The position numbers were made by a program, and so were the translations under genes. 64,000 nt of DNA from Mesorhizobium sp. (GTDB taxonomy: Bacteria > Pseudomonadota > Alphaproteobacteria > Rhizobiales > Rhizobiaceae), in the NCBI GenBank assembly GCA_004020315.1, contig SAQG01000038.1, forward strand, positions 1 through 64,000, read 5' to 3'. The notes beneath the pieces were generated by a model, which was not told the DNA's origin, ran no database searches, and worked only from the letters and a program-made list of their open reading frames with translations. How positions within the stretch are numbered: position 1 is the first letter of the stretch; each line of letters begins with the position of its first letter. Of the stretch, positions 26,272 to 35,100 are shown one piece after another.

Positions 26272-28368
26272 ATGGTAGACAAGCACCTGCAGCCACCGCT
26301 TCCTCGTTCCGAGGCACGGATCCGGGTCCTTCATGGCGACGTCACGATAGACTCGTATGGCTGGCTCAGGGACCGGGAGAATCCCGACGTCCGCGCGTAT
26401 CTTGAAGCCGAGAACAGCTACGCGGAGCAAGCGACAGCCCACCTGGAAGGGCTCAAGGCGGAACTTATCGCCGAGATCGAAGGGCGTCACACCTGCGAGG
26501 GCGCCCCACCAACCTTCCAGGTTGGACCTTTCGAGTACTTCGAAAGACACGGGCGGGGCCTGTCTCATCCTGCGTGGTGGCGCCGGCCGGTGACCGGAGG
26601 CTCGGCCGAGCTTGTTCTCGACCCGAACGCGATCCCGGGGGCCGAGATCTTCTATTCGCTCGGTGTCTTCGAGCCGAGTGACGACGGGCGTTACGTGGCG
26701 TTCAGCTTCGATGTCATCGGGGACGAGAACTTCGAGCTTAGGGTGCGGGACATAGAGACCGGCCATGACGTCTGGCAGGGCTCGAGGCGGGCTGGGATGG
26801 TTACTTGGACCGCGGACGGCAACACGCTCTTTTTCACGCGGGAGCGGGCGGACCGGCGGCGGCAACGCCATGAGCTTATACGCCTGGACGTCAACGATTC
26901 GCACTCTGAGGTAGTGTTCGAGGAGGCGGACGAGCGACTGAACTTGCGGATTTGGCGCTCTGATAGCGGCGCCTGGCTGTTTTTGGACGTTATGGACAAC
27001 GCCGGGGCGGTGGAGGTGTGGTGCCTTCCTGCCGACCAGCCGGGCGTTGGGTGGCGCCGGATTGTGGCGCGTGATCTTGGCCACCATGTCTTTGCCGAGC
27101 ACTGGGGCGACAGGTTCTTGTTTCGGGTAAACGACGCTGGACCCTACTGGCGGCTCGTGTGTGCGCCAATAGGTGACCCGTCACCATCGTGCTGGGAGGA
27201 GGTCATCCCGCATCGAGCGGGCGTGACGCTTGAGGAGGTCCACGTGCTCGACCAGCACCTGGTTGTCCTGGAACGAGAGGGCCTTCGTCCTCGCCTCGTC
27301 TCGCATAACCGAAGCGGGGGGGTCGCCGCCACGATCGTTCCCGACGAGCCGAGCTGCACTCTTAAGGTCGGCTTGTCTGCAGGGGGTAGCTATTCGGTCG
27401 CACGGCATCCGTTCCGAAGCTCGAAGTTGGTCTACTCGGTTAGCTCATTCGTGACGCCCGACACGTTTGTAGAGCATGATCTCGCCGACGACCGATCGGC
27501 AGTCCTGTACCAGGCCCGCGTTCCCGGATATGACCCGGCTCAATACGTGGCGACGGTCGTCATGGCGCAGGCGGAAGACGGGGTGGATATACCAATTTCG
27601 CTCGTCGCGCGGCGCGATCGAACCACCCCAGGGCCGGTGTTATTGAATGTCTACGGCTGTTATGGAAAACCGAGATGGCCCTCGTTTTTCACTTGGCCCT
27701 CATCCATGACCAAACGTTTGAGCCTGCTCGATCGCGGAGTTGCTTTCGGCATCGTGCACGTACGGGGAGGCGGGGAGCTTGGACGTCCGTGGCACGAGGC
27801 GGCTACCCGCGATCGAAAACGTATCACCCACACAGATCTGATCGTCGCTGTCGAGGCGCTTGTTAGGCAGGGGGTCGCCACCGGCGACGGCATCGTCATT
27901 GAGGGAGCGAGCGCTGGCGGGGGTACCGTGCTTGCCACGGCCGACTTGCGGCCCGACTTGTTCCGCGCCGTACTCGCCGAGGTTCCGCTCGCCGACATCA
28001 TAGATACCGAGCTGGACTTCACGATGCCGTACGCGCTGCCGGAAATAGCGGAGTACGGCGATCCCCACATAGCCGACGAATATCGGCACCTGCGCAGCTA
28101 CGATCCTTACTACAACCTCAGTGCCGATCGCCCGCGCCCGCCAACTTACGTCGACGCCGCGCTCGACGACAGCCAGGTGCTCTACTACCAGCCTGCTCGG
28201 TACGTTGCCCAGCGACGTTCCTTTACGGCCGGTCGAGACCCAGGTCTTGTTTTCCACATGCGTATGGTCGGTGGCCACGGCGGCGCTTCACATGGGCCTA
28301 GTGTAGCCGAAGAAGCAGCACTTCGTATGGCTTGGATTCTAGACCAGGTCCGATGCTCGGGCAATTAG
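26272..28368 (+). CDS. Prolyl oligopeptidase-family serine peptidase (S9A)
   Basis: About 698 residues, standard for S9A/oligopeptidase B. N-terminal entry YGWLRDRENPDVRAYLEAEN, a beta-propeller, then the alpha/beta-hydrolase domain: GVAFGIVHVRGGGELG, the nucleophile motif IEGASAGGG, the Asp region VDAALDDSQVLY and the His region VGGHGGASHG. It would cleave short peptides after Pro or basic residues in the cytosol. Because it follows a peptide-type importer it probably degrades the imported ligand. No signal peptide. GAGGG at about 26260 supports the ATG at 26272 over an upstream TTG. A second S9A gene lies at 57.7-59.9 kb. Confidence 0.9.
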   Translation: MVDKHLQPPLPRSEARIRVLHGDVTIDSYGWLRDRENPDVRAYLEAENSYAEQATAHLEGLKAELIAEIEGRHTCEGAPPTFQVGPFEYFERHGRGLSHPAWWRRPVTGGSAELVLDPNAIPGAEIFYSLGVFEPSDDGRYVAFSFDVIGDENFELRVRDIETGHDVWQGSRRAGMVTWTADGNTLFFTRERADRRRQRHELIRLDVNDSHSEVVFEEADERLNLRIWRSDSGAWLFLDVMDNAGAVEVWCLPADQPGVGWRRIVARDLGHHVFAEHWGDRFLFRVNDAGPYWRLVCAPIGDPSPSCWEEVIPHRAGVTLEEVHVLDQHLVVLEREGLRPRLVSHNRSGGVAATIVPDEPSCTLKVGLSAGGSYSVARHPFRSSKLVYSVSSFVTPDTFVEHDLADDRSAVLYQARVPGYDPAQYVATVVMAQAEDGVDIPISLVARRDRTTPGPVLLNVYGCYGKPRWPSFFTWPSSMTKRLSLLDRGVAFGIVHVRGGGELGRPWHEAATRDRKRITHTDLIVAVEALVRQGVATGDGIVIEGASAGGGTVLATADLRPDLFRAVLAEVPLADIIDTELDFTMPYALPEIAEYGDPHIADEYRHLRSYDPYYNLSADRPRPPTYVDAALDDSQVLYYQPARYVAQRRSFTAGRDPGLVFHMRMVGGHGGASHGPSVAEEAALRMAWILDQVRCSGN

Positions 28369-28401
28369 GCATTTCTATGTTACAATCGGAATCAAAGCTA
28401 G

Positions 28402-29207
28402 GGTCAGGACCCATTAATCTATTGAGTTGATATCTGTTTGGTGATTCAGGGTGGCAGGAGGTGCTGCCTTGAGTGATTTGCTGATGTTGACGCCGGAGCA
28501 GATGCGCCGGATCGAGTCCTATTTTCCTTTGTCGCATGGTGTTCCGCGTGTGGATGACCGCCGGGTGCTGAGCGGCATCCTGTTCGTGATCCGAAATGGC
28601 CTTCGCTGGCGAGATGTCCCTTCCGACTACGGTCCGTACAAGACCATCTACAACCGCTTCATCCGCTGGAGTCGGCTGGGTGTGTTCAACCGCATCCTAG
28701 CGGAACTGGCCGCGCAGGGCGGCGAAACGGACAATCTGATGATCGTTGCCACCCATCTCAAAGCGCACCGCACTGCCGCCAGCCTCCTTAAAAAACTCTA
28801 TCCCGATGTATCGGACGCAGCCGAGGCGGACTGACCACCAAGGGACGTCCGCGGCTGCTGCATCTGAGCGAAGGGCAGACCAATGATCACAAGACTGCTG
28901 CGGCCGTGATCGAGGATTTGCCCGCCGCCAACGCCCTGCTGGCCGATCGGGCCTACAGTTCAGCGGCCTTCCGCCAGGCGCTCGTCGAGCGCGGTATCAG
29001 GCCATGCATCCCACCCCATGCCAAGCATCGTGTTCAGCACAGCTATGATCCTGTCCGATACCGGCAACGTCACAGGATCGAGAACATGTTCGCACGCCTC
29101 AAAGACTGGCGACGCATCCACACCAGATACGACCGATGTGCTCACACCTTCCTGTCGGCTATCGCCTTCGCTGCAGCCTTCATCTTCTGGATCAATGAGT
29201 CCTGACC
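28402..29207 (+). mobile_element. IS5-family (IS427-type) insertion sequence, about 806 bp
   Basis: Terminal inverted repeats GGTCAGGAC at 28402-28410 and GTCCTGACC at 29199-29207 bracket a two-frame transposase. The flanks read TAG on both sides (28399-28401 and 29208-29210), consistent with a 3-bp target duplication. The element lies between the S9 peptidase and alanine racemase genes. Its ends look intact, so it may still be moved in trans even though its own transposase is damaged. Confidence 0.8.
28451..29205 (+). pseudogene. IS5-family transposase, frameshifted and catalytically altered
   Basis: The first part (28451-28834) holds VLSGILFVIRNGLRWRDVP and NLMIVATHLKAHRTAASLLK. The second (from about 28835, third frame) holds LLHLSEGQTNDH, LLADRAYSSAAFRQAL and KHRVQHSYDPVRYRQRHRIE. 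IS427-group elements use two overlapping frames, but here the joint lacks the usual GGLNSKLHAVCD segment, so about a dozen residues are lost. In relatives the block reads MIDATHLKAHRTA; here the Asp, the first residue of the DDE triad, is Val. Both lesions argue that the enzyme is dead. Confidence 0.75.
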
Positions 29208-29307
29208 TAGCTACATGTTTGATCCGGGGCTTTGATGGGGCATCCTTATCTTTCGAATCAAAGGATGCGCTATGGACCAAGTTCTCCATGGGAGCGCCAT
29301 AACGAAA

Positions 29308-30477
29308 TCAAAGGCGTGCCTTGCCATCATTCATCTCGCTGCTGCCATCAAAGTCTAACGCCTTACTCCTAGGGGTCGTAGGTAACAAGGAAGAATTCAG
29401 ATACCGTCTTGTGCAACCAGCACCTAGGCGGGTTAAGACTTCGTGTGGGCTGAGGCCCACAGCTTCTGCAAGGTCATCTAAGGTAAAATCATTTCCCAGT
29501 AATTCCACAAAGTTACCTGGCCCACAAAGCGCTTCGGGAACATCTGTTATATCAATTGTCATGTTCTCCATGCATATTGTTCCGATTAGAGGGGCCGAAT
29601 AACCTGCGAACCGAGCTGATATCTTGTTCGCGCAGGCCCATGGAAGGCCATGTGTGTAGCCGATCCCGACGGTCGCTACGCGGGTAGCTCGACCCGTACG
29701 AAATGTCGCACCGTAGCCAACAGCCTCCCGCCTAGCGACATTGCGCACGTCGAGTATTTTCGCTCGGAGCCTTGCAACCGCTTGCAGCGGATTTGGTCGA
29801 ATGCCAGCATCGTTGAGCCCGTACAGGGCTGAGCCCACCCGTACCATGTCGAAATGATAGGATTTACCTAGCCAGATACCGGCGGACGCTGCGAGACTGC
29901 CGCAGGTGGGCTTAATCAGATCGTAGATCGCCCGGAAGCGGTTCCGTTGCAACACATTAGTTGGGTCCGCAACGCTTTCGCTGCACGCTAGATGGCTGAG
30001 TACGACCGAAGGGGGATACATGTCGAACGTACCAGAAAAATACGCGCGACGCACGTCCGCAATGGCGAGCCCAAAGCGGGAAAATCCCGTTTCCACGTTA
30101 AGAAAATATGTCTTCGTTCCTGTTGCAATAACGGCTTCCAATTCGGCGCAATTGTTCACAACCGGTATGAGGTTATTGGATTGGTAGAATCTACCAAATT
30201 TCGCGAAATCATCGCAAAAAACCGCGATTGCCTCGTCTACATGGGACGATCTTAGAAGCAGCGCTTCCTCAAGATTGCCGACGAAGAGCAGATCGCAGCC
30301 GACATGAATAAGCGCCCTTGCAATCTCTACAACACCAAGTCCATAGGCGTCGCTCTTGACGACAGCGGCGACCCTTACGCCTAACCCAACGAGGGCCGTG
30401 ATGGCCCGGAAGTTCGCCTGAATAGCCCCAAGATTGATTTCAAATATAGCATTTCTGGGGCGAACTAACGGCAACAT
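29308..30477 (-). CDS. alr: Alanine racemase
   Basis: 389 residues, a complete fold-type III PLP enzyme. The PLP lysine is in AAVVKSDAYGLG (Lys41) and the second catalytic residue, Tyr, is in GIGYTHGLPW. Other family blocks are LNVETGFSRFG, VRVGSALYGLN and GTICMENMTIDIT. It interconverts L- and D-alanine for cell-wall synthesis or breaks down D-alanine as a nutrient. The ATG has TTGGAGAG upstream on the minus strand. Being an accessory copy near a Ddl-like ligase and a peptide importer, a catabolic or specialised role is plausible. The C-terminal 20 residues are not conserved. Confidence 0.9.
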   Translation of the reverse strand: MLPLVRPRNAIFEINLGAIQANFRAITALVGLGVRVAAVVKSDAYGLGVVEIARALIHVGCDLLFVGNLEEALLLRSSHVDEAIAVFCDDFAKFGRFYQSNNLIPVVNNCAELEAVIATGTKTYFLNVETGFSRFGLAIADVRRAYFSGTFDMYPPSVVLSHLACSESVADPTNVLQRNRFRAIYDLIKPTCGSLAASAGIWLGKSYHFDMVRVGSALYGLNDAGIRPNPLQAVARLRAKILDVRNVARREAVGYGATFRTGRATRVATVGIGYTHGLPWACANKISARFAGYSAPLIGTICMENMTIDITDVPEALCGPGNFVELLGNDFTLDDLAEAVGLSPHEVLTRLGAGCTRRYLNSSLLPTTPRSKALDFDGSSEMNDGKARL

Positions 30478-30857
30478 CTTTTGCTCTCCAACAGTCCCGT
30501 TTTTTATAAACCTCGCCGCCCCGCGATGCAGCCTACTATCCTAGGTAGGCGCGCGAGCTGAGATTGCCGTTTAAAAAGGGGCGCCGTCGAAGCACGGATT
30601 AGACACTGGTTAAAGCGGACTGAGACGCAAGCAGTCGCTTCGGCAGGGCACTTGCACGCAGATGACAAAGCATAGTCGTTCAACTGACTAGCTCTAAGCT
30701 GTGTTCTGGATAGGGCAGTTGCTGCGCAGCTCTTCGTGCCAAAATCCGCCACAAGCTACTGCTGGTTTCACGCAGTCAGGGCGAAAATCTCGGCACCGGC
30801 TGCGAATACAAGGTATTGCGTAAGCTTAGATCAATCAATTTTTGTTAAGGGGTTGGC
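30478..30857. other. Divergent intergenic region between alr and the GNAT gene
   Basis: About 380 bp that must hold the promoters of the divergent alr and acetyltransferase genes. I see no confident -35/-10 pair. AAGGGG at about 30846 is the ribosome site of the GNAT gene. No gene is recognised. Confidence 0.4.
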
Positions 30858-31274
30858 ATGAGCGAACAATCTGAGATCCTTTACGTTAGTGAGCCGAACC
30901 TTGACCCGGCCGAATTCTGCCGCGTGTTGGCCGAATCCGGCTTCGGGGCGACCCATGGCGAGCTTCGGCTGAATGCGATGCTCCGCCAAGCCGACTTGGT
31001 GCTGACGGCCCGGCTCCATCGGCCGGGGCGGAAGCTGGTCGGAGTACTTCGATGCGTTACTGACTTTTCCTGGATCTGCTACGTCTCCGAGCTTGCCGTA
31101 TCGGCGTCGGCGCAAGGCCTCGGCATCGGCAAGGGCCTCCTGTATGAAGCCCGCCGGCAACTCGGGCCTGCTGTGGCCATAGCTTTGATCTCTACACCCA
31201 ACTCTGTCGGCTTCTATGAAGGGATTGGATTGACGCGCATTTCAGACGCATTCTGGTTAATGCGCGAATGCTAA
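30858..31274 (+). CDS. GNAT-family N-acetyltransferase
   Basis: 138 residues. The acetyl-CoA binding motif A is visible as LAVSASAQGLGIGKGLLYEA, corresponding to the QxxGxG/A signature, followed by a C-terminal GFYEGIGL block. Small single-domain GNATs of this type acetylate amines of antibiotics, polyamines or amino acids; the substrate here is unknown. Good ribosome site AAGGGG. Stands alone between alr and the methylaspartate cluster. Confidence 0.85.
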   Translation: MSEQSEILYVSEPNLDPAEFCRVLAESGFGATHGELRLNAMLRQADLVLTARLHRPGRKLVGVLRCVTDFSWICYVSELAVSASAQGLGIGKGLLYEARRQLGPAVAIALISTPNSVGFYEGIGLTRISDAFWLMREC

Positions 31275-31497
31275 CCCAAATGAGGTGAGTACGACGTTGC
31301 AATGTCCACCTATACAATAATTCGACGTTCGTCGAATGCTTGCCGGAATACGGGGTGCATGTGTCTGACGCCGGCCATCTGAAAACGCGATGGGACCGTC
31401 CGGGACATTATGTTGGCGAACTCAAGATCAAGTGGTGCATAGTCGGCGCAGCAAATCCAACTGCCATCAACGATGTCCGAAAATCGAGCGAAGTGAA

Positions 31498-32751
31498 ATG
31501 CAGATCAAAGACGTCCTCCTTGCGCCTGGCAATGGCGCTTTTTTCTATGACGATCAGGGTGCCATCAGGGCCGGCGCGCCCCAGGACGGTTTCGTCTATA
31601 GCGGCGAGGCGACAGCGATTGGGTTCACGTCCATCCGCGTTCCGGCATCTTCGCTCAGCATCGGGCTTGCTCTCACCGACGGGGCCGTGGTTTGGGGTGA
31701 CATGATGAGCGTTCAATATTCTGGTGCTGGAGGACGAGATCCTTTGTTTGAGAGTGCTCAAATCTCGGAGTTAACCTCGCGTATAGTCGTGCCCCGGCTT
31801 CTCAATGTCGACGTATCTCGTTATCTCGATGCCTGTGCAAAGGTTTTTGAGCCTCTCCAGCACCAGCGGTTACCTCTCGCGATTGAGTATGGCGTTAGCC
31901 AGGCGCTCCTTCGCGCCTCGGCCCATCTTCAAAGTACCACGATGGCGGAAGTCGTTTGCAGTGAATTTAACCTGCCGCTGCCAACTCGCAGGGTTCCGAT
32001 CTACTGCCAAAGCGGCGATGCTCGCGAAATCAACGTCGACAAAATGATCTTGAAAGCCGTAGATATACTTCCCCACGGCCTGATCAACTCACGGCAGAAA
32101 TTCGGCGTCGAGGGCCAGGCCTTCATGGAGTTCGTGAAGTGGGTTGCGGCGCGGACGCGCGAAATTGGCCGCCCGGGGTATCATCCGGTGCTGCATTTCG
32201 ATGTGTATGGCTGGATCGGCCAGGAAATCAGCCTGGAGCCGCAACTCATCGCCGACTTTATCTGCAGGGTCGCCGACACTGTTCCGGGTTTCACCCTCAA
32301 TGTCGAGTCCCCGGCGGATTTTGGTTCGACGCAAGCTCAAATTGAGAACTACGCCAAGATCGTATCAATTTTGGACAACCGGGGTTCCACCGCTCGCATT
32401 GTCGTGGACGAAAGGTGCAACACGCTCGAGGATATTCGGCTCTTTGCCGAAGCGAAGGCCGCGCATCTCATTCAAATCAAGACGCCTGATGTCGGCTCAT
32501 TGGCTGACACGGCACGTGCTGTGCTCCTGTGTAAGGAGAACAAGGTAGGCGCGTACGTTGGAGGAAGCTGTACCGAGACAGATCTCTCTGCCCAGGCTTC
32601 CGTCCACATATCGATGGCGACCCAGGCAGACATGATGCTTGCGAAGCCTGGAATGGGAGTCGACGAGGCATTCTCGATCGTGGGCAATGAACAGAATCGG
32701 TTGCTTGCGATGCTGAATCGTCGTCGGGCTCAAAACGAAAATGTTGGATGA
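31498..32751 (+). CDS. Methylaspartate ammonia-lyase
   Basis: 417 residues of the enolase superfamily (EC 4.3.1.2). It removes ammonia from L-threo-3-methylaspartate to give mesaconate. Recognisable blocks: HPVLHFDVYGWIG (His), RIVVDERCNTLEDI, the catalytic Lys in IQIKTPDVGSL, and the C-terminal TETDLSAQASVHISMATQAD with KPGMGVDE. The Mg-binding acidic residues of the barrel appear present. The frame opens at 31390, but the ATG at 31498 begins the family's usual N-terminus. The next genes supply CoA transfer and C-C cleavage, so they form a catabolic operon. No glutamate mutase gene is nearby to make the substrate. Confidence 0.9.
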   Translation: MQIKDVLLAPGNGAFFYDDQGAIRAGAPQDGFVYSGEATAIGFTSIRVPASSLSIGLALTDGAVVWGDMMSVQYSGAGGRDPLFESAQISELTSRIVVPRLLNVDVSRYLDACAKVFEPLQHQRLPLAIEYGVSQALLRASAHLQSTTMAEVVCSEFNLPLPTRRVPIYCQSGDAREINVDKMILKAVDILPHGLINSRQKFGVEGQAFMEFVKWVAARTREIGRPGYHPVLHFDVYGWIGQEISLEPQLIADFICRVADTVPGFTLNVESPADFGSTQAQIENYAKIVSILDNRGSTARIVVDERCNTLEDIRLFAEAKAAHLIQIKTPDVGSLADTARAVLLCKENKVGAYVGGSCTETDLSAQASVHISMATQADMMLAKPGMGVDEAFSIVGNEQNRLLAMLNRRRAQNENVG

Positions 32752-32766
32752 AGAGCGCGGTGTTGC

Positions 32767-33918
32767 ATGCAGAACTCTCTTGAGGGGATCACTGTCGTAG
32801 CTGTGGAGCAGGCCGTTGCTGCACCGTATGCATCGTCTCGTCTTGCCGATGCAGGCGCCCGGGTGATCAAGGTTGAGAGGCCTGAGGGAGACTTTGCCCG
32901 GAAATACGATAAGTTGGTGCGGGGGCAAAGCGCCTATTTCGTTTGGCTCAACCGGGGTAAGGAGTCAGTATGCTTGGATTTGAGGTTGGAGGCGGACCGT
33001 GCCGTGCTGGACACGCTTGTTGCTGCTGCTGACGTCTTTATCCAGAATCTGAAGCCAGGCAGCATCGAAAAACTCGGCTTCGGATCTGCGGATCTGCGTC
33101 GCCGTTTTCCGCGGCTAATCACCTGCGACATTTCGGGGTTTGGGGAGGGGGGGCCATTTTCTCACCTCAAGGCCTATGATCTCATCGTCCAAGCCGAAAC
33201 TGGTCTGTGTGCGATCACCGGTACGCAACAGGGTCCCGCCAGAGTAGGGGTGTCGGTTTGCGATATCTCGGCAGGTATGACAGCACATAGCGCCATACTC
33301 CAGGCTCTGTATCATCGCGAGGTCACTGGCGAGGGGGCTAGCATTCAGGTGTCCCTGTTCGATGCCGTCGCAGACTGGATGAATGTGCCGGTTCTTCAGC
33401 ACGACTACAGCAGCTACCAGACGGTACGCGCAGGCGTGAAACACCCCTCACTGGCGCCGTATGGTGCCTATCGCTGCTCCGATGGCAAAGACGTCATCTT
33501 CTCCGTCCAGAATGACCGGGAATGGGTGAATTTCTGCGAGAAATTCCTGAAGCGACCTGAGCTCACTCGTGCACTTGGTTTCGCCGACAACATGGAGCGC
33601 CTGGGTCACCGTGAGGAACTTGATGAGATCGTTGAAAGACGATTTTCCAAATTGTCCAGCCACGAAGCAATGCAGGAGCTTGAGGCGGCCGGTTTGGCAT
33701 ATGGGCGACTGAACGAAGTGGCGGACATTTCAAGGCATCCACATGTTCGCAGGGTTGAGATTGGCACACCAGAAGGAACAATAGAGACGATCGCCCCGGC
33801 GGCGATCTTCAACTCTGAGCGCCCCTCGCTGCGCCCAGTTCCGGGCCTTGGTGCGCATACGGAGGCTGTCCGCGAGGAGGTTCGAGCAGGTTTGCGCGCA
33901 AGAGCGGCGTCAGCATGA
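32767..33918 (+). CDS. CaiB/BaiF (class III) CoA-transferase, possibly mesaconate/citramalate CoA-transferase
   Basis: 383 residues with the interlocked class III fold. N-terminal VVAVEQAVAAPYASSRLAD, KVERPEGDFAR, YFVWLNRGKESVCLDL; the catalytic Asp is expected in VCDISAGMTAH, followed by REVTGEGASIQVSLFDA. Enzymes of this family move CoA between carboxylates. In this operon the acceptor is most likely mesaconate or (S)-citramalate, activating it for the lyase encoded next. That specificity is inferred from context. It begins 15 bp after the ammonia-lyase gene with GAAGAG as ribosome site. Confidence 0.88.
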   Translation: MQNSLEGITVVAVEQAVAAPYASSRLADAGARVIKVERPEGDFARKYDKLVRGQSAYFVWLNRGKESVCLDLRLEADRAVLDTLVAAADVFIQNLKPGSIEKLGFGSADLRRRFPRLITCDISGFGEGGPFSHLKAYDLIVQAETGLCAITGTQQGPARVGVSVCDISAGMTAHSAILQALYHREVTGEGASIQVSLFDAVADWMNVPVLQHDYSSYQTVRAGVKHPSLAPYGAYRCSDGKDVIFSVQNDREWVNFCEKFLKRPELTRALGFADNMERLGHREELDEIVERRFSKLSSHEAMQELEAAGLAYGRLNEVADISRHPHVRRVEIGTPEGTIETIAPAAIFNSERPSLRPVPGLGAHTEAVREEVRAGLRARAASA

Positions 33919-34054
33919 GCGTGCCTGTTGTCGGGAGGGGAGCGCGATCGCGATTTACAGAGTGCATGCCTGGTCCTGGCCGCTCCGAGTGCCACGGCCG
34001 CCCAGCAAGCTCACTGACTGCGCCCGCGCTAGAATCGACCGCAAAGGCGATTTC

Positions 34055-34966
34055 ATGAATGACGCCGTTCAGGCCGTTGAAAGCCCGATGGCTGTTCCCC
34101 GCTGGAGATCTCTGCTCTTCGTTCCCGCTCATGTTCCGCGCTTTGTGGAGGCGGCTCATGAGCGGGGGGCAGATGGCGTCATACTCGATCTCGAGGACTC
34201 CGTTCCCCAGGATCAAAAAGATGAGTCACGGCGCCAGCTTTCTGCGTCCGTGGCAAAGGTGGGCGGCAGGGGCGCATATGTTTTAGTTCGCGTGAATCGC
34301 GGTTTGCGTGCCTTGGCGGCCGATCTCGATGCAGCCGTAGTGGCGGGTGTTGATGCACTTGTCCTTCCGAAGACGGATTCGGCAGCGTGGGTAATAGAGA
34401 TCGCGAATGCGGTATCGGAACTTGAACGAGAAAGAAACCTTGCGCTGGGTCGAATCAGGTTCCTAGCCCAGATCGAGACTCCGGCAGCATTGCAAAGTCT
34501 CTCAGCCATTGCGTCTGCCCATCCCAGGATGGTTGGAATGGCGCTGGGTCCTGAAGACTTCAGTGCCTCTGTTGGCGGTGCCCCGGAATTCGACCTTCTT
34601 TTGACACCGAATCTTTCCGTTCTGTTTGCGGCTCGCGCCGCTGGCTTGCTACCGCTTGGTTTCATAGGAAGTATCAGCGAGTTCTCAGACAATGATAGAC
34701 TTCATGAGGCCGCGGCCCATGCGCGGCGGCTTGGCTTTACCGGAGCTTTGGCGATCCATCCAAATCAGGTTGCCATATTCAATGAGGCTTTCTCACCAAG
34801 CCCACAGGAACTCGAGTGGGCCCGTCGTGTCCTCGCCGCGGAAAAAGATGCGACGGCGCAAGGCAGAGGCGCGTTCGCATTGGACGGAAAGATGGTCGAT
34901 CCACCGGTTATTCAAAGGGCCCGAGAAATCATCGCGACGGATCCGGGCGCCGAGTTGGCCGTTTGA
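34055..34966 (+). CDS. CitE-like CoA-ester lyase (HpcH/HpaI family), possible citramalyl-CoA lyase
   Basis: 303 residues of the CitE/malyl-CoA lyase family. The entry RSLLFVPAHVPRFVEAA is diagnostic. Metal and substrate residues are in VILDLEDSVP, LAQIETPAAL (Glu) and ALGPEDFSAS (Asp), and the C-terminal block is GFTGALAIHPNQV. Family members cleave malyl-, citramalyl- or related CoA esters. After mesaconase and the CoA-transferase, the logical reaction is citramalyl-CoA to acetyl-CoA and pyruvate. The start is the ATG at 34055; the frame opens far upstream within the CoA-transferase gene but has no family similarity there. Confidence 0.87.
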   Translation: MNDAVQAVESPMAVPRWRSLLFVPAHVPRFVEAAHERGADGVILDLEDSVPQDQKDESRRQLSASVAKVGGRGAYVLVRVNRGLRALAADLDAAVVAGVDALVLPKTDSAAWVIEIANAVSELERERNLALGRIRFLAQIETPAALQSLSAIASAHPRMVGMALGPEDFSASVGGAPEFDLLLTPNLSVLFAARAAGLLPLGFIGSISEFSDNDRLHEAAAHARRLGFTGALAIHPNQVAIFNEAFSPSPQELEWARRVLAAEKDATAQGRGAFALDGKMVDPPVIQRAREIIATDPGAELAV

Positions 34967-35100
34967 GTCCTCAGCGGGTTGATCAACAAGACTGGGACGA
35001 CGACAGCAAGCGTCAGCAGCTCGGCACAATTATTGCTGTCGCGCCATCATGTTTCAAGATAGATTACGTCAATTGCAGTCCCGCCCTCGGAAGAGTACCC

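Noticed and set aside
29240..29268. Inverted repeat GCATCCTT/AAGGATGC downstream of alr as a terminator
   Set aside because: It has a 13-base loop and no T-tract on the minus strand, so termination cannot be supported.
30504..30752. 82-codon minus-strand frame between alr and the GNAT gene
   Set aside because: No ribosome site and no recognisable family; it lies in the divergent promoter region.
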